Below, in pieces: positions 1 to 7,926 of a stretch of DNA of 64,000 bases. Numbering within the stretch: position 1 is the first letter of the stretch; each line of letters opens with the position of its first letter. The position numbers and the translations under genes were made by a program. The DNA comes from Aporhodopirellula rubra. GTDB taxonomy: Bacteria > Planctomycetota > Planctomycetia > Pirellulales > Pirellulaceae. The stretch is taken from assembly GCF_014192335.1 (NCBI RefSeq), contig NZ_JACHXU010000022.1, forward strand, positions 1-64,000, given 5' to 3'. The notes beneath the pieces are model-generated. The model searched no databases and was not told the DNA's origin. It was given only the letters and a program-made list of their open reading frames with translations.

Positions 1-335
1 AGCAAAGTGCTGTGGTGATGAACCGTATCCTGGATATGTTCAAAGGAATCGATCCGTCCAAGATCCGCACGATGACGTTCGACAACGGCACTGAGTTCTT
101 CTATCACAAGATGATCAGTGACGCGATTAATGTGAAGATCTATTTTGCGGACCCGTACAAGAGCTATCAGCGTGGGACGAACGAGAACACGAACGGATTG
201 ATTCGTCAGTATTTCCCAAAGCATCTCAACTATGGCTACATAAGCTGGCAGCAGGTTGCTAAAGTACAAGAGCAGTTGAACTCGCGACCGCGACGAAGGC
301 TCCGCTTCCAAACTCCCATGTCTCAGTTCCAGTGA
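1..335 (+). CDS. IS30-family transposase, C-terminal part (cut by window start)
   Basis: The reading frame is open through the left edge, so only about the last 110 residues are present. It carries the end of a DDE integrase core: a TFDNGTEF block with the second catalytic Asp, then YFADPY and RGTNENTNGLIRQYFPK, the segment holding the catalytic Glu in IS30 transposases. The protein ends at the usual place for the family. The T/A-rich stretch just after the stop (about 345-375) could hold the terminal inverted repeat of the element, but the other end lies outside the window. The family call is firm; the element's integrity cannot be judged. Confidence 0.88.
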   Translation, partial: QSAVVMNRILDMFKGIDPSKIRTMTFDNGTEFFYHKMISDAINVKIYFADPYKSYQRGTNENTNGLIRQYFPKHLNYGYISWQQVAKVQEQLNSRPRRRLRFQTPMSQFQ

Positions 336-533
336 TTTCGAAAAAAATTGCGTTTCGGATTTGAGTTCACGCCTGCGAGTAACCACGCGGTGCACCGGAG
401 ACGGCAAGCATCCGGAAACGCTAGTCGAAAACCAACCCGACCGGCCCGGTGACCTTAGACGTTCCCCGACTGCGACCGGCGGACTCTTCCGTTGCCTCAG
501 ACCTTCTCGACGTTGACGCGTGCCGTCCCCCTC

Positions 534-884
534 ATGTCCAAGACCCCCACCCCATACATGCCGCCCGATTCGATTGCCCCGTCTGATCGAGACGGCAACT
601 GCTATTTGCGTCGGGTCAAACGAGTTTCTGGGTTTGTTGCGATAGGCTGCATTGCACTTCCGCCCTTCGGGACTGTTTTCGGTATGATTCGAGCATTCAA
701 TTCAATCGCGTCTGGGAGCACGGCTGCACCACCAGATGAGCTTGCGAGCACTATCCGCTATTCGATGTTTGTTTCGACTGTCCTGCTGCCGGTCGGAATT
801 CTCGCGTTCATCACATGGTTTTTTTGCTGGTTCCGATTGCGTGGACCTACTCGACTTAGTATCAAAATCGGCGGGGAACAATGA
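534..884 (+). CDS. Small membrane protein with MotA/TolQ/ExbB-like motif
   Basis: A protein of about 116 residues. I chose the ATG at 534; a TTG 42 bases upstream would add 14 residues that look non-coding. Two hydrophobic segments are visible, VSGFVAIGCIALPPFG and MFVSTVLLPVGILAFITWFF, separated by a polar loop. The segment GTVFGMIRAFNSIASGS followed by PPDELASTI resembles the Gly-rich helix and following loop of the TolQ/ExbB/MotA proton-channel family, but the protein is much shorter than a true ExbB. A related motif is in the membrane protein encoded at 4271-5059. The function is unknown; a channel role would be a guess. Confidence 0.5.
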   Translation: MSKTPTPYMPPDSIAPSDRDGNCYLRRVKRVSGFVAIGCIALPPFGTVFGMIRAFNSIASGSTAAPPDELASTIRYSMFVSTVLLPVGILAFITWFFCWFRLRGPTRLSIKIGGEQ

Positions 885-944
885 CATGCATAGGAGCACG
901 GCCTGCGGCTTTTTTCCCAATGGATAGTCAACTCTCCGTGCCCC

Positions 945-1217
945 GTGATATCCGCCGCTATTGGACTGACTGACCCCATTGCCGCTTGCTGGACGCTACT
1001 CGGACATGGCAAACCAATTATCGCGGTACTTGTCGTTGTGACTCGGATCGCCAAGGCCCTCGCTTGGACCGTCGCCTTCGGATTGCTCGGGCTATCGCTC
1101 GCACCGGCGATCGCTTCTGCACCCCAGCAACACTATGAACTTCGGTACGTGATTGTTGGCGGTGTTTCCGGGCTGTTGATTGGCTTATTGCTTCACCGAC
1201 CGTGGATTGCCCCATGA
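945..1217 (+). CDS. Possible small hydrophobic protein
   Basis: An open frame of 90 codons from a GTG at 945. It has two hydrophobic stretches, PIIAVLVVVTRIAKALAWTV with the following FGLLGLSLAPAIA, and VIVGGVSGLLIGLLLH. Their spacing suits a two- or three-helix membrane protein. I recognise no family. It follows another small membrane-protein gene by 60 bases on the same strand, which modestly supports it. No convincing ribosome binding site decides the start. It may be a spurious frame. Confidence 0.3.
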   Translation: MISAAIGLTDPIAACWTLLGHGKPIIAVLVVVTRIAKALAWTVAFGLLGLSLAPAIASAPQQHYELRYVIVGGVSGLLIGLLLHRPWIAP

Positions 1218-1452
1218 TGCTTGCACGCGTATCACCGTCCCGGTGTTGCTTCTGCTCGCGCAGATCTTGCTCGACTCATGCTGATGACGTTCCGTCATTT
1301 TTTTCGACTCTCGTGGACCAATACTCGATCATTGCCCGCTATATTCGCCGATAACCATGGGTTGTTGACGGAGCGGCGGTGGTCGCCGTTCCTGTCTGCT
1401 TGCACGTCATTTGCCGCCGCCCGCAAAACCCTGCCGTTCTGCTATTGAACAA

Positions 1453-1974
1453 ATGCACGATTTCGAATCATGGAAAGATCATTGTGACTTTCACGACCGG
1501 CGTGATTACGTGGGCTTGGTGGCACACTGCAAGAACGAAGTGAAACGCTCGCCGGGCGACCTTTACGCTGCGGAACGTTTGATGCAGGCATTTGTATTGA
1601 ACGGCGATTACGAAGATGCAATTGATTTCGGCGCGACGTTGGAACGTGATCATCCAGGAATTGGGATGTTCTCCCATCACATTCTCGACGCATTGTTTGC
1701 AGTTGGGAAAACGGAGAGCGATTTCCCATGGGCTGTGCAACCAAGCATCATCCGACTCGATCGTAGCGTCGCGGATGATTGCTACGACTTTCTTCGACCC
1801 AAACGCAAACCTCGACGACTCGAAGATCTTCAGATTGAACTTTGGTTGCACGACTATGTGGCTTTCTCGGACAACGACCTGCTACACTACTTGAAAAGCG
1901 ACCAGCGTTTCGTCGTGAATGGTGATTCGCCTAATGACGCGGAGATCGCAGTCAAACGCCGACGCAAAACGTGA
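1453..1974 (+). CDS. Hypothetical protein with TPR-like N-terminal part
   Basis: A soluble protein of about 173 residues. The ATG at 1453 was chosen over an upstream ATG at 1411, whose extra residues are Pro/Cys-rich and look non-coding. Residues about 20-60 (DYVGLVAHCKNEVKRSPGDL, then a helix with LMQAFVLNGDYEDAIDFG) have the spacing of a TPR pair. The C-terminal half is acidic and then ends in a basic KRRRKT tail. There is no signal peptide. An inverted repeat (GGTTCGC/GCGAACC, 2027-2033 and 2043-2049) lies shortly after the stop and could aid termination, although it has no T-run. Function is not recognised. Confidence 0.55.
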   Translation: MHDFESWKDHCDFHDRRDYVGLVAHCKNEVKRSPGDLYAAERLMQAFVLNGDYEDAIDFGATLERDHPGIGMFSHHILDALFAVGKTESDFPWAVQPSIIRLDRSVADDCYDFLRPKRKPRRLEDLQIELWLHDYVAFSDNDLLHYLKSDQRFVVNGDSPNDAEIAVKRRRKT

Positions 1975-2333
1975 ACTCAAACCCGGTGAGGAAAAGCACT
2001 GTCATGGCCGAACTTAGTTTTGCTCGGGTTCGCACGCGGTGCGCGAACCGGTAGCGGCATTACCTCACGGTAACTTTTTTGCGACTCAAAGTCCAATGGC
2101 TTGTGCGCTACCGAGCACGTCTCGGTCAGCATGGATGGTTCAGTCTCGCCACCCTGGTAGATATCTGAAGCTTAGGAGCCTCACACTGTCTTATCCGGCG
2201 TTTGAACCGCTGACAGAGCACCACGCTTTTTCCACGGGCTTGTTGACTGCAGCTTCGAAAAGCCGCGCCTGCCCTCGGTGTCAGACGGTGTTATCAGTGT
2301 GCCGCAAGCAGCACGACAAGCCAGACGGAGACC
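1975..2333. other. Non-coding stretch beside the IS110-type gene
   Basis: No supported gene. It starts after a hypothetical gene and ends at the stop codon of the minus-strand transposase. It contains a 7 bp inverted repeat at 2027-2049. The roughly 300 bases nearest the transposase gene probably include one end of the element. In IS110/IS1111 elements a non-coding end carries the guide (bridge/seek) RNA, so this stretch is one of two candidate locations; the other is 3900-4100. The element boundary cannot be fixed from one copy. Confidence 0.35.
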
Positions 2334-3899
2334 CTAAGCTTCAGACGTTTCTGATTCTACTTCACTGGATTGGCCGACTCCAAGACGAACCAACAACGGG
2401 ATCAATAAATCACCGATCGACGCTGTCTTTCCACGGCGTTTCTTTGAGAGCTTCGCTAGCGGTTTGGCTTCATCGGCATAGGTTGACTTTGGCAGCCACT
2501 CGAATGCCCTCTTCATGTCCGCGACGGTTGCCTCGAGCGTTGTGCCATGCCGGCGATGGAACTCGCGCAGTTTTGCCAGCAGGTACTCTCGATCGATCCC
2601 TTTGCCACGCCAGACTTGCCGGCCACTGACGATTTGAAATATCATTCGATTGGCGCGATTCGCCATACGGCATTGTCGGTCCACCGTAACGATGTTCCTC
2701 TTGGCCCAAACCGCCGCGAGACCACGATAGTAGGGATGGCACTTGATCAAGTTCTTTGCAACAAGGATGCAAGCAGCGCGTAGTTTTCGATTGCCGTGTC
2801 GCGCGATCGAGTCACTGCGATCGACTTCGTCGCTTTGGTAGCGAGATGGATAGAGCAACGCCCGACCATTGAGCGCTGTCGCGGAACCGTAGTGCTCAAT
2901 AGGGCCTGCTTCACCAGCGAGCTCACCGGCAGAAACAACATTGATTCCTGTCACGGATAACAGGAGGACATATGGCGTTTGAACCCGGAAATGAGCTGTT
3001 TTCTGCTCAATATCGATAATCTGGCTCGTCATCAACGAATGGTTTTCGGCGAGCTGTTTCCATTGTTCGGTGAGCAACTTCTGCAGGGGCGGTGCGTCAG
3101 CGGCTTGTAAGCTCCAGGCATGTGTCTTGTCGAGCGTGCGTTCCTGAAACCGAACCTTGATGCTATGCAAGTACTTAACCAAGCCGGTTTGCTTTGCCTT
3201 CTTAACGGCTTCCGCCGACGAGAAGTGTTTTGCAATCGGCATCGCAATCGACTTGTTGAATAGCTTGTCCTCTTCCCAGAGATCTGCGTAGCCAGGCATC
3301 GATTGATGCATCAATGCCCTGATCTGAACTTGCAGCCTCGCTCGTTGCTTGACGAGGTTGCGACGGTGTCGTGAAAGTCGTTGCAGCGACAGATAGGTTT
3401 CGCTGACCGGCAATGAAGCCAATCCGTATCCGTTGATCGCCGCGTGGAAAATTGCTTCCAGGTCGGTGTCGTCAGTCTTGTTGCCTGGATGCAGTGGCTT
3501 GCGATAATGCGAAGACGCAAATGGATGTACGACACGCGTGTCAAACCCAGCTCGACGCAATGCCGCTTGGACCGGTCTGTGGTACACGCCGGTCATTTCC
3601 ACTGCGGCGATCGAATCGACGATGCCCTCTGCTTGGCAAGCCGCCATAGCAGAGTTCACCATTGCCTTGAACGCTCCGGAATTGTGCTCGACGTTCGTTG
3701 GCTCAATGATGACGCGACCAAAATAGTCACACAGCATCCATTTGGATCGACGCTTTGCACAATCGACGGAGATGACAGCGAATCGTTCGGGTCCGACGTC
3801 ACGTACGCGTGCTTGAATAACGCCATTTGGCTTGCCGATGTAGCGACGATTGGAGGACGCTTTCTTTGCTTTTCGAGTAGACTTGGTCTTGGCGGCCAT
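2334..3899 (-). CDS. IS110-family transposase (DEDD recombinase)
   Basis: A protein of about 521 residues starting at the ATG at 3899; an in-frame start 42 bases upstream is less likely. The N-terminal RuvC-like DEDD domain shows AVISVDCAKR (first Asp), AAVEMTGVYHRP (Glu) and NKTDDTDLEAI (two Asp). The C-terminal Transposase_20 domain shows VTGINVVSAGELAGEAG and ATALNGRALLYPSRYQSD, with the Ser residues that act in strand exchange. It is longer than the usual 330-450 residues, with a basic N-terminal extension (KSTRKAKKASSNRR) and an extra C-terminal tail. IS110 enzymes use an element-encoded RNA to choose target and donor DNA. The gene looks intact, so the element may be active. Confidence 0.92.
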   Translation of the reverse strand: MAAKTKSTRKAKKASSNRRYIGKPNGVIQARVRDVGPERFAVISVDCAKRRSKWMLCDYFGRVIIEPTNVEHNSGAFKAMVNSAMAACQAEGIVDSIAAVEMTGVYHRPVQAALRRAGFDTRVVHPFASSHYRKPLHPGNKTDDTDLEAIFHAAINGYGLASLPVSETYLSLQRLSRHRRNLVKQRARLQVQIRALMHQSMPGYADLWEEDKLFNKSIAMPIAKHFSSAEAVKKAKQTGLVKYLHSIKVRFQERTLDKTHAWSLQAADAPPLQKLLTEQWKQLAENHSLMTSQIIDIEQKTAHFRVQTPYVLLLSVTGINVVSAGELAGEAGPIEHYGSATALNGRALLYPSRYQSDEVDRSDSIARHGNRKLRAACILVAKNLIKCHPYYRGLAAVWAKRNIVTVDRQCRMANRANRMIFQIVSGRQVWRGKGIDREYLLAKLREFHRRHGTTLEATVADMKRAFEWLPKSTYADEAKPLAKLSKKRRGKTASIGDLLIPLLVRLGVGQSSEVESETSEA

Positions 3900-3932
3900 C
3901 TGAGTGTCTCCATGCTGGAAGGAAGTTGATAG

Positions 3933-4190
3933 TTCTTCCAATGGAGCATTTGGATGGTCCCGCTGTTGGTTTTATTGAACCTGGGGGACATACCAGGTCT
4001 GCGGTACCAGTTAGCCGCAACGGTATTGGCCACCTTTTCTTCGGCAGCCTTAATCTACGACGTGATGTTTGCCGAGCGGGTGCCTGCCGCACTCTTGTTT
4101 ACGGCGTTGAATGAGCGCAAGGATAGCGGAAGTGAATGGCGATCAAGTGCACCGAAGCCGGTCGGCCACTTGAATAGCCGTTCTTTGTGA
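3933..4190 (+). pseudogene. Membrane-protein fragment next to the IS110-type element
   Basis: An open frame begins right behind the transposase gene. From the ATG at 3954 it reads MVPLLVLLNLGDIPGLRYQL, then ATVLATFSSAALIYDVMFAE: two good hydrophobic helices and then a polar tail. This is unusually protein-like for a frame with no proper upstream region. It could be the 3' part of a gene broken by the insertion, or a passenger segment. No matching N-terminal half was found on the other side of the element. It may also be chance. Confidence 0.25.
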
Positions 4191-4270
4191 ACGAAGGTCA
4201 CCGGCAACTCAGGGAAACGGTGCCAACTGCCTTAGGATGTCTCAACTCACCGTTGTTTGTTTACGAGAAA

Positions 4271-5059
4271 CTAGGAATCGTCCGCACTGTTGAGCGTGGA
4301 CTCCGCAACAGCGTTTGGCTGCCTATGGCTGACCGCGATTGCGATCAAGCAGAGACAGCCGCAGCCGAAAACGACCAACGCAAGAAGCTGATCCGCACGA
4401 ATCAGTCCATTGAGATTGCGGGCTAATTCAGAGGGTGATGCGCTGCCCGAGTTGATCGCTTGCTCAAAACTGATCATCGACGCGCCGCTCCAGATGATGG
4501 CTGCAACGACGAGCACTGCAGTGCTGATGGCCACTGCGTGCTGGAAAAGGGAGCGTGATTTCAGGTTCCAGTAACTCCACCATTGCCGTTTAGCGTTTTC
4601 GATCGGGCGTCCTTTGAGACTGGCTACACAGACCAAGGTCGCAGCGGCGATAACGGTAAACCAGCCTGCCAACAGTGGCGTCTTCGTGCTCATGACGTCT
4701 GACACAAATGCGTCAGTGTTCGGAGCCTCTGAGGTGGCGAGCACTGTGAATGCCGCATGCATTTGTAAGGTTGCATAGGCGAGACATGCGGTGGCCAAGA
4801 AAAACGATGCGGTCGCCAAAAATGCAGGCACGCTAAGCCGTGAGGATTTCTCAAAGTCAACCAGTGCAAAAGCAAGCACGCCCAGCACGATCATCAACCA
4901 GCCACTCAGCCCAAGAATATGCCGCGCTGAAAAATGGAGCTCGTTCCCAGGTTTGAACGTGGTAAACGAAATCAGGGCGTCGTAAGTTGATGTCGACGTA
5001 AACAGCAGCGCAAGGACGGCACCCATCATAGCGAGGACTACGAACCACTTAGGTGACAT
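4271..5059 (-). CDS. Polytopic membrane protein of unknown function
   Basis: A protein of 262 residues. I start it at the ATG at 5059 (MSPKWFVVLAMM), preceded on the coding strand by an AGAGAG ribosome-binding-like stretch; the frame extends 40 codons further upstream but reads as non-coding. Six or so hydrophobic segments are visible, including WFVVLAMMGAVLALLF, LSGWLMIVLGVLAFALV, AGWFTVIAAATLVCVASL, AVAISTAVLVVAAIIW and LLALVVFGCGCLCLIAIAV. Near the C-terminus, FEQAINSGSASPSELA matches the pattern FNSIASGS-PPDELA in the small protein at 534-884, so both carry an ExbB/MotA-like element. Specific function is unknown. Confidence 0.65.
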   Translation of the reverse strand: MSPKWFVVLAMMGAVLALLFTSTSTYDALISFTTFKPGNELHFSARHILGLSGWLMIVLGVLAFALVDFEKSSRLSVPAFLATASFFLATACLAYATLQMHAAFTVLATSEAPNTDAFVSDVMSTKTPLLAGWFTVIAAATLVCVASLKGRPIENAKRQWWSYWNLKSRSLFQHAVAISTAVLVVAAIIWSGASMISFEQAINSGSASPSELARNLNGLIRADQLLALVVFGCGCLCLIAIAVSHRQPNAVAESTLNSADDS

Positions 5060-5613
5060 GATGAAACTCTCTTTTCGCTTGGACCGTGACGGGTTGAGGA
5101 AATCGCTATTAGAGTGTCCTAACGATTCATCAAGACGCATTATACAACGAGCGGTTGGCGGCGTCAGTCGCGAAAGCAAAGGTGCGTGAAAAGCTGCCGG
5201 ACTTTTTCATCGAGATGGAGATCGCTGTGTCGTTGATTCCCGATCGGTGAACAACTGCAACGCGACAGGCACGATGACCTATCCCGTTTCCGGCGAATTG
5301 GCATAGTTGAATGATCGAACGTCTCGACGACGAGAAGCTCGATCAAATCCAACGATTGAGTCGCCGGGACGGTGTGTTTAGTCAGGCAACTTGGGTAGTA
5401 TCGATAACGCGCCGCATCGTGCTCGAGTCGCCCCTCCGTCTCCGACGCAAGCCTGAATGCATCGAGCTGATTCACGGGGCGTCAGCAACCGTCCGACGAT
5501 GACGAAGCCAAACTCGGGTGGGCTGTCGTGTTCGTGAAAAGTCCGTAGGATCACGCTGGCCGAGCGATTTGCCGCTGGCTGACTACCTCGAATATTCGCC
5601 AATTTTTCGAAAG
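5060..5613. other. Intergenic stretch, no gene supported
   Basis: About 550 bases between two divergent genes, a minus-strand membrane protein and a plus-strand secreted protein. Short frames on both strands have no recognisable protein character. Promoters for both neighbours should lie here, but I cannot point to a convincing -35/-10 pair. Confidence 0.4.
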
Positions 5614-6225
5614 ATGAACCACCTAACCCTTGTGATTTGCATCTGGTTTGCGTCTGCTCCTTTTCTCAATGGCGAGGAGTATCGCATTGATCTGCAGTCG
5701 AACGGGATTGAGCTTGACGTCGTTGAACTCGACATCGAAGACGGCATCGCGACCGCGACTGTCGGTGATACGACGGAGCGTTTTGATCTGAAGCAGAATC
5801 GTTGGTGGAACGAGGCGTCAGCCCAATGGGTGACACTTTCCCAATGCAAAACGTGGGCCGCGCAGTCGAAGAAGAGAACGAAGGCAAGTAGTGCGTCAAT
5901 TCCTCCGCACGTCCGCTCGTTTGTTTTGTGGTCTCTCAATCCAACGTATGAATCCAAAGCGACCGGCACGTCACTAACGTTAACTTCGGGGCAAGTTGAC
6001 TATCGCATCATGGGGAAGAAATCGAATCGCGATCTGTCGAACTACTTTGGATGTGCGAAGCTGAACGCTTACAAGAAGGCGATGACCGAACGCATGCTCC
6101 CGCCGTTCGCGGAACTGAAGGCGATCGACGCCATGGAACGCAGTGGTATTCTTCCAAGGTTGATCACAATCGAGATCCCAGGGATCCCGGACGCACCGAC
6201 GATCAAGATGAGAATAAGTGATTGA
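5614..6225 (+). CDS. Secreted hypothetical protein
   Basis: A protein of about 203 residues. The ATG at 5614 was chosen because it gives a normal Sec signal peptide (MNHLTLVICIWFASAPFLNG, cleavage near Gly-Glu). The mature part opens with a predicted beta-rich segment, EEYRIDLQSNGIELDVVELD, then GIATATVGDTTERFDL. A later stretch, KLNAYKKAMTERMLPPFAEL, is helical. I do not recognise a family. It probably sits in the periplasm/paryphoplasm or outside the cell. The tandem repeat array starts about 260 bases downstream. Confidence 0.6.
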   Translation: MNHLTLVICIWFASAPFLNGEEYRIDLQSNGIELDVVELDIEDGIATATVGDTTERFDLKQNRWWNEASAQWVTLSQCKTWAAQSKKRTKASSASIPPHVRSFVLWSLNPTYESKATGTSLTLTSGQVDYRIMGKKSNRDLSNYFGCAKLNAYKKAMTERMLPPFAELKAIDAMERSGILPRLITIEIPGIPDAPTIKMRISD

Positions 6226-6488
6226 TAACTGATCGTTAGCCTATCACGAGCACGGCGAGACAACGCGTAAATCGGATCGTTGCTCGAGCGTTGGTTTGGT
6301 TCGCTTTGTTTGCTAATTCTTTGTTTAAGCAAGTTGCGTGCATGAACGGTGTGCCGTCGACGGGATTTAAATCATTTGGTTGAGATTGAACGGTGACTAG
6401 CCCGTGAGGCTGGGGGAGCTGCACGTGGGCGAATGGAGATGATGTGAGGGGGGGCGATGTTTGAATGGATTGGTGCTTGAGTTGTCGC

Positions 6489-7358
6489 GGACTGAGGCTC
6501 TCAGTCCGTGTTGGTTTGTGGGCCGACCGAGGGCCTCGGTTGGCTACGGGGGTGCTGGTTTGTTGTTTGAGGTGTGGGGAATGGGAATTGGTTGGGGGGG
6601 GGCGCGGACTGAGGCTTTTAGTCTGTGTTGGTTTGTGGGCCGACCGAGGGCCTCGGTTGGCTACGGGGGTGATGGGTTGTTATTTGGGGTGTGGGGAATG
6701 GAAATTGGTTGGGGTGTCGCAGACTGAGGCTTTCAGTCTGTGTTGGTTTGTGGGCCGACCGAGGGCCTCGGTTGGCTACGGGGGTGCTGGTTTGTTGTTT
6801 GAGGTGTGGGGAATGGGAATTGGTTGGGGGGGCGCGGACTGAGGCTTTTAGTCTGTGTTGGTTTGGGTGCCGACCGAGGGCCTCGGTTGGCTACGGGGGT
6901 GCTGGATTGTTTTTTGGGATGTGGGGAATGGGAATTGGTTTGGGTGTCGCGGACTGAGGCTTTCAGTCTGTGTTGGTTTGGGGGCCGACCGAGTGTCTCG
7001 GTTGGCTACAGGGGTGCTGGTTTGTTGTTTGAGGGTGTGGGGAATGGGAATTGGTTGGGTTGTCGCGGACTGAGGCTTTTAGTCTGTGTTGGTTTGTGGG
7101 CCGACCGAGGGCCTCGGTTGGCTACGGGGGTGCTGGTTTGTTGTTTGAGGGTGTGGGGAATGGGAATTGGTTTGGGTGTCGCGGACTGAGGCTCTCAGTC
7201 CGTGTTGTTTTGGGGGCCGACCGAGTGTCTCGGTTGGCTACGGGGGTGCTGGTTTGTTGTTTGGGGTGTGGGGAATGGGAATTGGGTGGGTTGTCGCGGA
7301 CTGAGGCTTTTAGTCTGTGTTGGTTTGTGGGCCGACCGAGGGCCTCGGTTGGCTACGG
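6489..7358 (+). repeat. Tandem array of eight dual-hairpin units (115-117 bp period)
   Basis: Eight copies begin at 6489, 6606, 6721, 6836, 6951, 7067, 7183 and 7298 (periods 117, 115, 115, 115, 116, 116 and 115); the last ends after its second hairpin near 7358. Each unit has a first stem (GGACTGA, short loop, TCAGTCC or variants), about 13 bases of T/G-rich spacer, a second stem (GCCGACCGAG, 3-base loop, CTCGGTTGGC, 10 pairs with one G-T), and then about 55 bases of C-poor, G/T-rich sequence containing GTGGGGAATGGGAATTGG. Differences between copies fall mostly in loops or as pair-preserving changes. The period is not a multiple of three, so the open frames crossing the array are not genes. 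There are no unique spacers, so it is not a CRISPR. Function is unknown; transcription is not shown. Confidence 0.93.
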
Positions 7359-7926
7359 TGTCTCTGCGGTTCCGAACTTTCTTTTGGGCCAGCGAATGCC
7401 CGCCCGTGGATTGAATACGTCTATCTGGTGTCTTCTCTAATTCGCATGTCGCAAATGCCTACGTTGAGGTCGCAAATCGTCCTCGCTTACGCGTTTCGGC
7501 TAGGTCAGAATCCATGGGGTTAAGTGAACGAGCGGCACGTACAAACGGCTCGCGAGAGTGTTGAGCATTCGCGTTGCCAGGTGAAATCATATTGGCTGGG
7601 TTTCGCGTTCTTGCGTGTGCCCGGGCTGGTAGTCGTTGCAAGCACGAGTGAAGCGTTCTCTGAATCCGTTGAAGTTACGGCGTTCTAGATAGATCAGGCA
7701 AACGTCTGGTCGGCGTTTGGTAACTTCGAGCATTTTTGTCTGCGATCGCCGGCGCGACGCAATCTCAACGCGGACTTCGTGGGTCTGGGTAGGGCCAAGT
7801 CGCTGCGGAAGTGCGAGGCGTCGTTCGAAACCGATGGTTCTGAAATGTCGAGGTTTGGAGTTGGACCTTCATTCTCGATGCCCTGCCACTAACGACCCAA
7901 ATCGCTATACACCAAAGCTAGCCCCG
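7359..7926. other. Intergenic stretch downstream of the repeat array
   Basis: No gene is supported between the array and the GH117-like gene. Positions 7481-7502 (CCTCGCTTACGCGTTTCGGC and two further bases) resemble a phrase I recall as dispersed in Rhodopirellula-type genomes, which would suggest another interspersed repeat; this is from memory. The open frame running into the next gene from 7717 is rich in Arg, Thr and Ser and reads as non-coding. The promoter of the downstream operon should lie here. Confidence 0.35.

Noticed and set aside
2039..2629. Plus-strand frame of 196 codons
   Set aside because: It overlaps the IS110-type transposase gene in antisense and has no recognisable protein features.
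4187..4426. 79-codon plus-strand frame
   Set aside because: Its second half is antisense to the membrane-protein gene at 4271-5059 and it lacks protein-like character.
6489..7358. CRISPR array
   Set aside because: The whole 115 bp unit repeats without unique spacers, and no cas gene is in the window.
6461..7440. Several long open frames across the repeat array, as if a repetitive Gly/Leu/Arg-rich protein
   Set aside because: The unit length is 115-117 bases, so the frame shifts every copy; the openness comes from the low A and C content, and there is no signal, start site or constant reading frame.
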